From: Falsiphaeobacter marinintestinus
Lineage (GTDB): Bacteria > Pseudomonadota > Alphaproteobacteria > Rhodobacterales > Rhodobacteraceae
Direction of reading: 5' to 3'
Length of the DNA: 64,000 nt
NCBI RefSeq assembly: GCF_007923355.1
Contig: NZ_VOGO01000003.1
Coordinates: 310,001-374,000 of the forward strand
Made by a program: the position numbers and the translations under genes. How positions within the stretch are numbered: the stretch's first letter is position 1; the number at the start of each line of letters is the position of its first letter. Below the pieces are notes generated by a model. The model was given only the letters and a program-made list of their open reading frames with translations, was not told the DNA's origin and searched no databases. This document shows, in pieces, positions 52,043 to 61,018 of the stretch.

Positions 52043-52872
52043 AATATCGGTTTCCCCGCGCAGGAATTGCTAAACTTATGGTTGCATATATACACTTGTT
52101 CTGCCGGTTTGTAGGCGCAAACGACCGCCGAGAGATATGACAGTCTTCACATGTCGGGCTAATCACTTTCGGACCTGAAAGGCTCCATGTTTCCAAAGTC
52201 CGCTATTACAGTGTCCAAGGGCTCTAATGCGTCTGCAGCTAAAGTCTGCTTCCCGCCAATCGTGATGAATGCTGCGCTTGAAATAGGCGGCCGCAGGTGG
52301 CTCCACTGCCGTCATCTGAGGCTTTTTGTCGGATGTCCGGTGTTCCAAGTTTATTGGGTCTTGACCCGTTGTCATGTTAAAGCATCGGGCGCTAGCCACT
52401 CAAAACCGGAAATCGACCGTTGTGCACGTGATCGGTGTTTGCTTATCCTAACCAAACGCAAACCTGAGACCGTGACCATGCCAACCGTGATCCGCTTTCC
52501 AAACCCAGACAGACGCCGTCTGCACCTGCCTGTGGACCATCCTCTGGACCGCCCTCTGGCCCGTCCAGAGGGGGAAAGCGGTGCCGTCCACATCACACCC
52601 CCGTCCGATGGCAAACACCGGCCCCTGCGCCCGTCTCTGGCCCGCCTGCACCCGTCTGGCCGTGGGTCGGGTTCGCCATGTGCTGCAGCCTTGGATCGTT
52701 TCTGGCCGTGTCCCTGGTTTTGGGCTGATTCTTGAGCACTAGGACGGAATCGCCTGGCCAGGACCAATAACGCCAGTTTTTAACCATTTCGGGCAACAAA
52801 ATCAGAATTTAACCGAATTTTAACCACAGCCCCGTTTGGGCTGCTTCACTTTCCGCTAAGTCGTTGATTTTA
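52043..52872. other. Right end of the island, no clear gene
   Basis: 830 bases. An 85-codon open frame at 52478-52735 (plus strand, Pro/Arg-rich) could be real, but has no match. The DNA around 52530-52580 has a CCCTCTGG/CCAGAGGG hairpin and repeated CTGGACC blocks, reminiscent of the TGGACC half-sites at 31484. TAACC(A/G) sites at 52781, 52810 and 52821 are the probable right arm sites for the integrase. A terminator is not visible. Confidence 0.45.
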
Positions 52873-52949
<77 letters not shown>

Positions 52950-53237
52950 GTGAATGTCCGGATACCCTATCACGGCGCAGCCCGCAATGGGGGTTTGGGT
53001 GGCCCGTCTGGATTTTTCGACCGCGTTTTGCCAGACCGCAGGACACAGGAACCGTGATCGCCCCGGAGAGGGCAAAACCATGGATAATCAAGGGGGATTT
53101 CCCGCCGAACGACAATTGGTGCCCTGACAGAGACATGTGAACTTGATACGGTTCGCGCTGTATGGCACCCCAAGGACGGATTCTGTGCCAACTCAAGTTA
53201 TTAGACCGGGCCAGCCCGGGTTTCAGGAAGAACAGAC

Positions 53238-54791
53238 ATGATTCAATTCGACAAGATTCGCCCAATTTCCGAACTGATCACAGGCTGGGCCGAAAAGACG
53301 CCTGACCGCATGGCCTTTGCCGATCGGACCCGCCGGGTGAGCTATGCCGAACTTGACCGTGAAACCCGCAATTTTGCCGCCAACCTGCGCAAGATGGGGG
53401 TCCAGCCCGGAACCCCGGTGGCGATCTGGCTGCCGAATTCGGTCGATTTGGTGGTGGCGCTGTTCGGGATCATGCGGGCCGATTGCCCGGCGGTTCCGAT
53501 TTCCTACGAAGCCCTGCCGTACGAGATGTCCTATCGCGTCAAGGATTCCGGCGCGCAGGCGATTGTCACGCGCAGCCCCAAGCACAAGGCGATGGATCCG
53601 GAAGCTGGCGATGACTGGCCGCTGGAACATGTGATCATCACCGACAAGCCGCGCGATGGCGACGAAAGCTTTGTCACGTTGTGTGCCACCGAGGGCGACG
53701 CGTTGCCAGCGGACGACATCGATGCTGTGTCTCTGCTGCTGTATACGTCGGGCACCACGGGCGAACCCAAGGGCGTCATGCTGACGGCCCGCGCCATCCT
53801 GTGGTCGAATGCAGCCGCCTGGGGGCCGATCCTGGGCATGACGCAGGACGATACGATCATCACCGCCCTGCCCTTGTATCATGCGTTTGGCATCAGTTCC
53901 TGCGTGACCGCCGTTCTGGCCAATGGCGCCGGGGCGTATCTGATCCACCGCTTTACACCAAGCGAAATGATGAAATTGCTGCCGCAGGAAAAGCCGACGA
54001 TCATGCCGGGTGTGCCGACCATGTTCCACCACCTGCTGGCTGCGGCCCGCGATGGTGCGACGGCCGAATTCGACAGTCTGCGGGCCTGTGTGTCAGCCGG
54101 ATCGATCATGTCGGCGGCGCTGATGGCCGAATTCGAAGAAATGCTGGGCGTTCAGATGCTGGACGGGCTGGGCATGACCGAGGCCTCGTCGAACATCACG
54201 CTGAACTGGCCCGGAACCAAGAAGATCGCCGGTAGTTGCGGCCTGCCGATCCTTGGCATGGGGATCCGGATCATCGACGTGGAAACCGGCGAGGATTGTC
54301 CGCCCAATGTCGAGGGTGAACTGACCTTCCGCGGCCCCAACATGATGCTGGGTTATCACAACAAGCCCGAGGCGACCGCCGCCGCCATCAAGAACGGCTG
54401 GTATCACTCGGGCGATCTGGGCACGGTCGATGAACATGGGTTCCTCACCGTCACGGGCCGTCTGAAAGAGCTGATCATTCGCGGCGGTCAAAACCTGCCA
54501 CCTGCCGAGATTGAAGACGTGATCAAGACCATGCCCGGTATCAAGGACGCGGCTGTCGCAGGTGTGCCGGACGAAGAGTATGGCGAAGTGCCGATCGCGT
54601 TCGTCATCCCCGAAGACGGCGAAACCCCGACCAACGGGGATGTCGCGTCGTTCTGCAAGGGCAAGCTGGCGGTGGCCAAACTGCCCGCCGCCACGCTGAT
54701 CGTGGACGAGATCCCACGCACCGGATCGGGCAAGGTCATGCGGTTCAAGCTGAGCGAGTATTACAAGGATCAGGCCGCGCAAGCGTCCTGA
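53238..54791 (+). CDS. Acyl-CoA/acyl-ACP synthetase (class I adenylate-forming)
   Basis: 517 residues. The AMP-binding motifs are in order: LLYTSGTTGEPKGVMLT (near residue 172), GLGMTEASSN, WYHSGDLGTVDEHGFLTVTGR and GGQNLPPAEIE, ending with PRTGSGKVMRFKL, which has the catalytic Lys. It activates a carboxylic acid with ATP and passes it to CoA or to a carrier protein. The substrate is unknown; a fatty acid is likely. The ATG has an AGGAAG ribosome site. It lies directly outside the island, 288 bases from the tRNA. Confidence 0.87.
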   Translation: MIQFDKIRPISELITGWAEKTPDRMAFADRTRRVSYAELDRETRNFAANLRKMGVQPGTPVAIWLPNSVDLVVALFGIMRADCPAVPISYEALPYEMSYRVKDSGAQAIVTRSPKHKAMDPEAGDDWPLEHVIITDKPRDGDESFVTLCATEGDALPADDIDAVSLLLYTSGTTGEPKGVMLTARAILWSNAAAWGPILGMTQDDTIITALPLYHAFGISSCVTAVLANGAGAYLIHRFTPSEMMKLLPQEKPTIMPGVPTMFHHLLAAARDGATAEFDSLRACVSAGSIMSAALMAEFEEMLGVQMLDGLGMTEASSNITLNWPGTKKIAGSCGLPILGMGIRIIDVETGEDCPPNVEGELTFRGPNMMLGYHNKPEATAAAIKNGWYHSGDLGTVDEHGFLTVTGRLKELIIRGGQNLPPAEIEDVIKTMPGIKDAAVAGVPDEEYGEVPIAFVIPEDGETPTNGDVASFCKGKLAVAKLPAATLIVDEIPRTGSGKVMRFKLSEYYKDQAAQAS

Positions 54792-54935
54792 TGAAACCAA
54801 GTCGGCCATGAATCCGAGAACGGCATTCGCGGAGAGTGGTGCAGTATTCTCTGGCCAAAATGGGTTTTGCGCTGCGAGGGACTTGGTACTGCTCTGGACC
54901 TTCGTTTGACGATGTGGCGGTATGCAGGCTGGATG

Positions 54936-55802
54936 ATGAGATTCGGAACTATTCAATTGGGGACCGACACTTTGCGATACCTGAAACCTCAAACCAAAAG
55001 TTTTGTGGCCCTGCTTTTGGTCGGCCTAAGCGTTTCCGTGGCTGCGTGCACTCCGACTATGCGGGATGCCAAGACCCCGGGTAGCTTCGCGTGGTTTGAT
55101 CTGGTCACCGAAGCGCCGGACGTGGCGCGGACCTATTACTCAGAACTGTTCGGGTGGACCATACGTCCGCCAGCAAGTGACAATACCAGCGTCATATCTA
55201 GCAATGGCGAATTCATCGGTGGGTTGGTCTTCGTCGAAGGTAAAGACGACAAACCGGAGTCGCGTTGGCAGCCCGTTCTGAGTGTGGACGATACACTGAA
55301 CGCAATTCAGACAGTGAAGTCCAGCGGTGGGCAGTTGGCCGAACAACCAATTCAAAACCAGGCCGGTGTTTTCGCGGTGGTCCGAGACAACTCCGGGGCT
55401 GCCTTAACGCTTTTCGACGGATCAGCCGGTTTACCTCTGGACGAAACCGCAAAAAACAACACCTGGATTTGGGCGGATCTGATCACATCCAACACGTCTG
55501 GAGCCAAGCGTTTTTACAAATCCGTGGCGGGTTTCGAAACCCGGCAAGACCAATCTTCGGGTCAGGCATATACGATATTTACCCGGAATGGCGAAGATCG
55601 CGGAGGATTGGTCTGGGCATCCAAATCGCAGATTGAGCCCAACTGGTTACCCTTCATTCTCGTTGCAGATCTGAACGCGACAATTGAAAAATCGAATGCC
55701 TTGGGAGGCCGTCTTTTGGCGCGGGACGGTGGAACTGCCATTCTGATTGATCCAACTGGTGCGGCTGTTGGCGTTACGACACGCGAAGGAATTTCTGAAT
55801 GA
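54936..55802 (+). CDS. VOC-superfamily (glyoxalase-like) lipoprotein
   Basis: 288 residues from the ATG at 54936; a TTG at 54972 with GGGGA eight bases upstream would give a more usual lipoprotein n-region. The lipobox is VAAC. Two VOC repeats follow: GSFAWFDLVTEAPDVARTYY with LFGWTI, and WIWADLITSNTSGAKRFYKS with VAGFET. These form a paired beta-alpha-beta metal-site fold. It is odd to find a glyoxalase-type domain as a lipoprotein; such proteins are annotated as VOC family without known substrate. It overlaps the next gene by ATGA. Confidence 0.78.
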   Translation: MRFGTIQLGTDTLRYLKPQTKSFVALLLVGLSVSVAACTPTMRDAKTPGSFAWFDLVTEAPDVARTYYSELFGWTIRPPASDNTSVISSNGEFIGGLVFVEGKDDKPESRWQPVLSVDDTLNAIQTVKSSGGQLAEQPIQNQAGVFAVVRDNSGAALTLFDGSAGLPLDETAKNNTWIWADLITSNTSGAKRFYKSVAGFETRQDQSSGQAYTIFTRNGEDRGGLVWASKSQIEPNWLPFILVADLNATIEKSNALGGRLLARDGGTAILIDPTGAAVGVTTREGISE

Positions 55803-56122
55803 TTGGAACGCGGAAGCTCTTACTCGCATCTTTTGCTGTTTTTGGCGCTGTTGCTCTTGCAGCATGCGATCAATCCGGTGTTCGCACGTCTGTCGGCGTC
55901 CACGTCGGATACGGGCATAGCCCGTATTGGCGATACCATGGTCGCCCCCCTGTCGGCGGCATCCCACCCGGCCCTGGCCTGCCGGATATCGGAGGTCCAC
56001 CAGTTGCAGCTCAATTGCCGTCTTTCCCAGAGCCGGACTTCGGCGGTGGTTTTGGCGGCGATTTCGGCGGTGGTTTTGGTGGCGACTTTGGCGGTGATAT
56101 CGGCGGGGCCGATTTGTTCTGA
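55799..56122 (+). CDS. Glycine-rich lipoprotein
   Basis: 107 residues starting in the ATGA overlap with the VOC gene. Lipobox LAAC near residue 23. The mature part is Pro/Gly-rich and ends in GGG/GFGGDFGG repeats, probably a flexible or surface-exposed tail. No family is recognised. A terminator follows at 56232. Confidence 0.68.
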   Translation: MIGTRKLLLASFAVFGAVALAACDQSGVRTSVGVHVGYGHSPYWRYHGRPPVGGIPPGPGLPDIGGPPVAAQLPSFPEPDFGGGFGGDFGGGFGGDFGGDIGGADLF

Positions 56123-56231
56123 CGGCTTGAATCCGAAGGAACTCACAAAACCCTTGGCCAGAAACCGTGCTTCAGCGTGCGCCTGAAAACCTTGCCCTGC
56201 GGTGCATCAATGTCAAACCAAACTACACATA

Positions 56232-56269
56232 CCGCACTCGCATGACTTTGCGAGAGCGGTCTTTTCTTT
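56232..56269 (+). terminator. Intrinsic terminator after the lipoprotein pair
   Basis: Stem CCGC-A-CTCGC pairs with GCGAG-A-GCGG (one A/A mismatch), and the right side is followed by a T-rich TCTTTTCTTT tail. It lies about 110 bases after the glycine-rich lipoprotein gene and before the convergent acyl carrier protein gene. Confidence 0.7.
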
Positions 56270-56368
56270 GTATTCGATCAAGAGTTCTTTCCTTGGCTAT
56301 GCAAGGTGCCAAGGAAGGGACGTGCCTCAAGCAGGTCAGTGGTTTTGCATTCGCAATTGTCGAACAGC

Positions 56369-56611
56369 TTAGCCTTCGACGTATTCCATCAGCGTGCTGA
56401 CCAGCTGTTCGGCGGTCTTGATGTCTTCGCCAAGGTCTTCGACCATGATCGTGGCGTCGAAATCGTCTTCGACTTTCAGCACAAATTCGGTGAACGAGAT
56501 CGAGCTCATGTTCAGACCGTCGCCAAAGATCAGCGCGTCGGGGTCTACGGGGCCATCGACTTTGGCGAATTTCCCCAACAGTGTATAGATCGCGGCTTTG
56601 GTGTCGGACAT
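56369..56611 (-). CDS. Acyl carrier protein-like, atypical carrier motif
   Basis: 80 residues from the ATG at 56611 (ribosome site AAGGAG); an in-frame start at 56635 is possible. The carrier serine lies in GLNMSSISFTEF, where the standard Asp-Ser-Leu is Ser-Ser-Ile; the flanking helix (VLKVEDDF) fits the family. It may be an acyl/peptidyl carrier with its own partner, such as the ligase at 53238, or may lack phosphopantetheine. It follows sufS by 75 bases in the same direction. Confidence 0.72.
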   Translation of the reverse strand: MSDTKAAIYTLLGKFAKVDGPVDPDALIFGDGLNMSSISFTEFVLKVEDDFDATIMVEDLGEDIKTAEQLVSTLMEYVEG

Positions 56612-56686
56612 GGGCGATTGCTCCTTAAGACTCATTCAAAGACCAGCTTACAGACTGGTTTGCTGGAAATTTCAATGGACGATTTG

Positions 56687-57907
56687 TCACCCGAACAGAT
56701 CATGTGCCAATTCCAGCGCATCGATCAGCACGTCGACCTCGTCCTTGGTGTTGTACAGACCGAAGGACGCCCGGCAGGTGGCGGTCAGGCCCAGATGATC
56801 CATCAGCGGCCCGGCGCAATGGTGCCCGGCACGCACGGCGACACCTTTCTTGTCGAGAATGGTGGAAATGTCATGGGCGTGGGCCGCGCCGTCCAGCGTA
56901 AAACTGAAGATCGCCGCCTTGCCCTTTGCATGACCCTGCACCTGCAACCAGTTGAGACCGTTCAGTTTTGATTCAGCATAGTCGCGCAAACCGGCCTCAT
57001 GCGCGGCGATGTTATCCATGCCAAGGTCCATCATGTAGTCCAGCGCGACGCCCAGCCCGATGGTCTGGACGATACCGGGGGTGCCGGCCTCGAACTTCAT
57101 CGGCGGGTCGTTATAGACCACGCTATCCTTGGTGACTTCCTTGATCATGTCGCCGCCGCCAAGGAACGGACGCATTTCGGCCATGCGTTCCGGGCGGACA
57201 TAGATCGCGCCCGATCCGGACGGGCCATACAGTTTGTGGCCCGTGATCGCGTAGAAATCGCAGCCCAGATCAGACACATCAACCGGCATATGCACCGCGC
57301 CCTGGCTGCCATCGACCAGCACGGGCACACCTTTTTCGTGCGCGCTTTCGGTGATCGCCTTCACATCGACCACGGTGCCCAACACATTGGAACAATGGGT
57401 GATGGCGACCAGCTTGGTCTTTGGCCCGATCGCGTCGATCACGGCTTGCGGATCAAGTGCACCGGTTTCATCTACATCGACCCATTTCAGCACCACGCCT
57501 TGCCGCTCGCGCAGGAAATGCCAGGGCACGATATTGGCGTGATGTTCCATGATGCTGAGGACAATTTCATCACCGGGCTGCATCCGGGGCATGGCCCAGG
57601 AATAGGCGACCATGTTGATGCCTTCGGTGGTACCCGAATTCAGGATGATGGTGTCCTCATCGCCCGCGTTCAGAAAGGTCGAGATCTTGCCGCGCACAGC
57701 CTCGTATTTTTCGGTCGCGAGGTTGGACAGGAAATGCAGGCCACGGTGGACGTTTGAATATTCTTCAGCGTAGCCGCGCGTGACCGCATCAATCACCACC
57801 TGCGGCTTTTGCGCAGACGCGCCATTGTCAAGGTATGTCAATGGCTTGCCGTTCACAGTGCGCGACAGGATCGGAAACTCTGAACGGATTTTAGCTACAT
57901 CATACAT
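56687..57907 (-). CDS. sufS: Cysteine desulfurase SufS
   Basis: 406 residues from the ATG at 57907. The PLP lysine is K225 in ITGHKLYGPSG and the catalytic cysteine is C364 in AGHHCAGPLMD; both fit E. coli SufS numbering. It takes sulfur from cysteine for Fe-S cluster assembly on SufBCD. The start overlaps the stop of the YIP1-family gene by 8 bases. No sufE or sufU is seen nearby. Confidence 0.93.
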   Translation of the reverse strand: MYDVAKIRSEFPILSRTVNGKPLTYLDNGASAQKPQVVIDAVTRGYAEEYSNVHRGLHFLSNLATEKYEAVRGKISTFLNAGDEDTIILNSGTTEGINMVAYSWAMPRMQPGDEIVLSIMEHHANIVPWHFLRERQGVVLKWVDVDETGALDPQAVIDAIGPKTKLVAITHCSNVLGTVVDVKAITESAHEKGVPVLVDGSQGAVHMPVDVSDLGCDFYAITGHKLYGPSGSGAIYVRPERMAEMRPFLGGGDMIKEVTKDSVVYNDPPMKFEAGTPGIVQTIGLGVALDYMMDLGMDNIAAHEAGLRDYAESKLNGLNWLQVQGHAKGKAAIFSFTLDGAAHAHDISTILDKKGVAVRAGHHCAGPLMDHLGLTATCRASFGLYNTKDEVDVLIDALELAHDLFG

Positions 57908-58490
57908 CCGAGGGGATCTCCAGGAAAACGCCCCCGGCAAAGGTGAGCAGGATAGAGACAAAGAAGGCCAACGCGAAACCAGACAGGATCAGAACCCCGA
58001 TGGCTTTGCCCAGCGACCCAAAACGATGAGCCTGATCAATGAAATTGACCATGATGTAAAGACCGACAATCGTAGCGGCCAGCACCATCAGCGCGGCCAG
58101 CATCGGGATTGTAAACGCCAGCACCAGCGTGGCGATCTGAGCGATCACCCGCAGGAACTGAAGCCAGATCATCAGCTTCATGACGTCGTCCAGGCTGCCC
58201 TGCCCGCCCATCATGCGACCGGCCCGATAGATGGCGTAGATCGTGATGATCAGCCCGGCGGCGACCAGCCCCAGATAGATACCCGGTGCCTCCAGTGCGC
58301 CCGGAAAGGGAGACGGGCCCGGCATCAAGAAGCGCGACAACTGATAGAACAGCGTGTTCAGAACCGCTGCCAGAAACAGTGCCGTCCACAGCGCTTCGCG
58401 CGGAACCGGATAGGCCAGGATCTGGCGCGCAGCGTCTGCCGGTCTTGTCACCGACAGGATCACCAGATCGCGGATCATCTTTGTCGTCAT
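57900..58490 (-). CDS. YIP1-family membrane protein
   Basis: 196 residues with about five membrane segments, starting at the ATG at 58490, which overlaps the previous stop (ATGA). The pattern of a short cytoplasmic N-terminus (TRPADAARQILAYPVPREAL), then hydrophobic blocks with GQGSLDDVMKLMIWLQ, matches the YIP1 family of unknown function in bacteria. It lies between sufD and sufS and overlaps sufS, so it is translated with the SUF genes. Confidence 0.72.
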   Translation of the reverse strand: MTTKMIRDLVILSVTRPADAARQILAYPVPREALWTALFLAAVLNTLFYQLSRFLMPGPSPFPGALEAPGIYLGLVAAGLIITIYAIYRAGRMMGGQGSLDDVMKLMIWLQFLRVIAQIATLVLAFTIPMLAALMVLAATIVGLYIMVNFIDQAHRFGSLGKAIGVLILSGFALAFFVSILLTFAGGVFLEIPSDV

Positions 58491-58966
58491 GGTTTTTCCG
58501 CCTGTAGCAATCCACCGACCCAGAACCAGCTGAACACAGCCACCCAGACCAACCCGACGGTATCCAATGCCGGGCCGCGCCCGACCATGCCCGCCACCAG
58601 CCCATGCAGCAATAACAGCGGGGTCGATGCCAGCAAGGCCCAAAACAACGCCACGCGGGCGCCATACCAGCTGCCCTTGCCGCCCAACAGTTTGGCGATG
58701 GCGTGGCTGATCGCAGCCACGACATACAACAGCAAAGGCGCGATCATGACCCAGGCCAGCAAGGTGCCACCCAAGAGCATGTTCAGTTCCTGTCCTGTCA
58801 GATGCGCTTCGCGCGACAGGCGCGGCAATTGCGCGATGAAAACCAGCACACAAGCCGCCATGACGAAGGCAAGCGCACGATCTTCGCGCTCGCCCATCGA
58901 CAACAGACGTTGAATCACCCGACCCGGACCACGATAGGTGGCGGCGATATCAGCGGTGACGGCCAT
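58487..58966 (-). CDS. YIP1-family-like membrane protein
   Basis: 159 residues with about four membrane segments. The start ATG shares one base with the sufD stop, and its stop overlaps the next YIP1 gene. It resembles that neighbour in layout: cytoplasmic N-terminus with Arg-rich RGPGRVIQRLLSMGEREDR, then hydrophobic segments with a GGKGSWYGAR loop. It may be a tandem duplicate. Function unknown. Confidence 0.7.
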   Translation of the reverse strand: MAVTADIAATYRGPGRVIQRLLSMGEREDRALAFVMAACVLVFIAQLPRLSREAHLTGQELNMLLGGTLLAWVMIAPLLLYVVAAISHAIAKLLGGKGSWYGARVALFWALLASTPLLLLHGLVAGMVGRGPALDTVGLVWVAVFSWFWVGGLLQAEKP

Positions 58967-60246
58967 CAGCGGCGACGCGTCAGCCAGCTTTCGAGACGGC
59001 TGAGGATGTCTGCGGCAATGGCTTCATCCTCGATCTCTTCCACCGCTTCGGCCAGAAACGCCAGCGTCAGCAAATCGGTCGCTTCGGCCTCGGGGATGCC
59101 GCGCGAGCGCAGGTAGAACATCCCGGTTTCGTCGATCGCGCCACTGGTCGAACCGTGCGAACAGGCCACGTCATCGGCGTAAATCTCAAGCTCGGGCTTG
59201 GCAAGGAACTGGCTGTCGTCGTCCAGCAGCAAGCTTTGCGAGATCTGGTACCCGTCGGTCTTCTGAGCGCCGGGCTGCACTAGGATTTTGCCCTGAAACA
59301 CGCCGGTCGCGCCGTTGCGCAGCACCTTTTTGAACACCTGACGGCTTTCGCAGTTCACCGCATCATGGGTGATGAACACCGTGTCATCATGCAGAAAATC
59401 CCCATCGCCAACACAAGCCCCCGCGACATGGGCCACGGCGTCGTCCCCGGTCAGTTCAACGACGACCTCGTTGCGGGTCAGCACGCCATTGGCGGTCAGC
59501 GTGAACGATTTGAACACCGATTCAGCGCCGAGACGCGCGAACATGTGGGTCGCAGCGCGGCGTTCATGATCGCGGCCCTGCGCGCGAACGTGATGCAGCT
59601 TGCCGCCATCCGCGATGTCGATCTCCATCACCTTGTTGAACCGCGCAGCCGCCGGTCCGTTTTCAAGAATCGTCGCCTCGGCCCCCGGCTCAACCCGCAC
59701 GACATGGTGCAGGATCGCGTCGGAAGTTTCTGATTCATGGATATAAATCAGGCTGATCGGCTTGCTCACCTGACCCTGAACGTGGATTGCGACCCCGTCC
59801 TGTGCAAAGGCCGTGTTCAGCGCGGCCAAGGGGCGTTCAACCGGGTTTTGACCTTTGGCTTCGAGAACGCCGTAAAGGTCTTTGGCCCAGTGAATGTCCT
59901 GACCGCAGATATCCGCGATCCGGTCGATCTGCACACCTTCGACCTCAAGATCATCCGAGGCGTCGGCGTCATAGACACCATCCACGAACACGACCTTCAG
60001 ACGGTCCAGATCGTTGAACACAGGCTCTTCTTCCACCTCGAAAACGGCGGCGGGCATCGCGACCGGTTGTGTCAGCGTATCGGGGCGAGTGTATTTCCAG
60101 TATTCGTCGCGCCGCTGGGGCAACCCCATTTCGCGCAACCGGGCCAGCGCTTCGCGGCGCGCGGTTTGAAGACACCCGCCTTGCGGAAGCGCAAGACCGG
60201 CAATCCGCGCCTCGGTGGCGTCCTGTTTTGGATTTGCCAGAGCCAT
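58966..60246 (-). CDS. sufD: Fe-S cluster assembly scaffold SufD
   Basis: 426 residues from the ATG at 60246, two bases after the sufC stop; a GTG at 60252 is possible. The C-terminal beta-helix part is typical of SufB/SufD: ETSDAILHHVVRVEPGAEATI, then VFQGKILVQPGAQKTDGYQ and ADDVACSHGSTSGAIDE, with the conserved Cys-Ser-His-Gly. The N-terminal helical part has LPQRRDEYWKYTRPDTL. SufD forms the SufBC2D scaffold with SufB and SufC. Confidence 0.93.
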   Translation of the reverse strand: MALANPKQDATEARIAGLALPQGGCLQTARREALARLREMGLPQRRDEYWKYTRPDTLTQPVAMPAAVFEVEEEPVFNDLDRLKVVFVDGVYDADASDDLEVEGVQIDRIADICGQDIHWAKDLYGVLEAKGQNPVERPLAALNTAFAQDGVAIHVQGQVSKPISLIYIHESETSDAILHHVVRVEPGAEATILENGPAAARFNKVMEIDIADGGKLHHVRAQGRDHERRAATHMFARLGAESVFKSFTLTANGVLTRNEVVVELTGDDAVAHVAGACVGDGDFLHDDTVFITHDAVNCESRQVFKKVLRNGATGVFQGKILVQPGAQKTDGYQISQSLLLDDDSQFLAKPELEIYADDVACSHGSTSGAIDETGMFYLRSRGIPEAEATDLLTLAFLAEAVEEIEDEAIAADILSRLESWLTRRR

Positions 60247-60248
60247 CG

Positions 60249-61004
60249 TCACTGCACCTCTGCCAGGATGTCGGCATAGCCGTTGTTTTCAACTTCAAGC
60301 GCCAGTTCCGGGCCGCCCGATTTGATGATGCGACCATCGGACATGATGTGCACAACATCGGGTTTGATGTGGTCCAGCAGGCGCTGATAGTGGGTGATGA
60401 CAAGAAAGCCACGCCCTTCGTCGCGCAGGGCATTCACGCCTTCCGCCACCAGCTTCATCGCATCAACATCCAGACCCGAGTCGGTTTCGTCCAAGATGCA
60501 CATCTTCGGTTCCAGCATCGCCATCTGCAGGATCTCGTTGCGCTTTTTCTCACCGCCCGAGAAGCCGACATTGACAGGTCGCTTCAGCATGTCTGCGTTG
60601 ATTTTCAGAGACTTGGCGCGCTCTCTTACCAGCTTGAGGAAATCAGCGGCGCTCATTTCCTCTTCGCCGCGCGCCTTGCGCTGAGCATTCACAGCCGTGC
60701 GCAGAAAGGTCATGTTGCCAACACCGGGGATCTCGACCGGATACTGAAACGCCAGGAACAGGCCCGCCGCAGCGCGCTCTTCCGGGTCCAGATCCAGCAG
60801 ATCGTCGCCATCCAGCGTCGCAGATCCTTCGGTCACTTCGTACCCGTCGCGGCCCGAAAGCACATAGGACAGGGTCGACTTGCCCGACCCGTTCGGGCCC
60901 ATGATGGCGTGCACAGTACCCGGCTCAACCGTCAGGTCCACACCTTTGAGGATCTGCTTATCCTCTTCTTCAAGCTTCACATGCAGGTTGTTGATTTCCA
61001 GCAT
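60249..61004 (-). CDS. sufC: Fe-S cluster assembly ATPase SufC
   Basis: 251 residues from the ATG at 61004 (ribosome site GAGGA). Walker A GPNGSGKSTL, signature FSGGEKKRNEILQ, and Walker B CILDETDSGLD, all typical of SufC (the ABC-type signature with Lys-Lys-Arg). ATP hydrolysis drives cluster assembly on SufB/SufD. Flanked by a pyruvyltransferase-like gene upstream and sufD downstream. Confidence 0.95.
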   Translation of the reverse strand: MLEINNLHVKLEEEDKQILKGVDLTVEPGTVHAIMGPNGSGKSTLSYVLSGRDGYEVTEGSATLDGDDLLDLDPEERAAAGLFLAFQYPVEIPGVGNMTFLRTAVNAQRKARGEEEMSAADFLKLVRERAKSLKINADMLKRPVNVGFSGGEKKRNEILQMAMLEPKMCILDETDSGLDVDAMKLVAEGVNALRDEGRGFLVITHYQRLLDHIKPDVVHIMSDGRIIKSGGPELALEVENNGYADILAEVQ

Positions 61005-61018
61005 TTTTTCCTCACTTC

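Larger units (their letters stand above)
24456..52872. mobile_element. Integrated satellite-like genomic island in tRNA-Arg(CCG)
   Basis: About 28.4 kb between two copies of a 45-bp repeat identical to the 3' end of tRNA-Arg(CCG). A tyrosine integrase gene starts 150 bases inside the left repeat. The first 8 kb hold integration, excision, replication and small-terminase-like genes in one direction, with no structural phage genes, which resembles phage-inducible chromosomal islands. Cargo occupies the remaining 20 kb: sulfatase, HupE/MBL/porin cluster, RTX protein and a Gabija-like pair. IS remnants and decayed sequence mark several later insertions. Boundaries are read directly; the satellite interpretation is inference. 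Confidence 0.85.
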
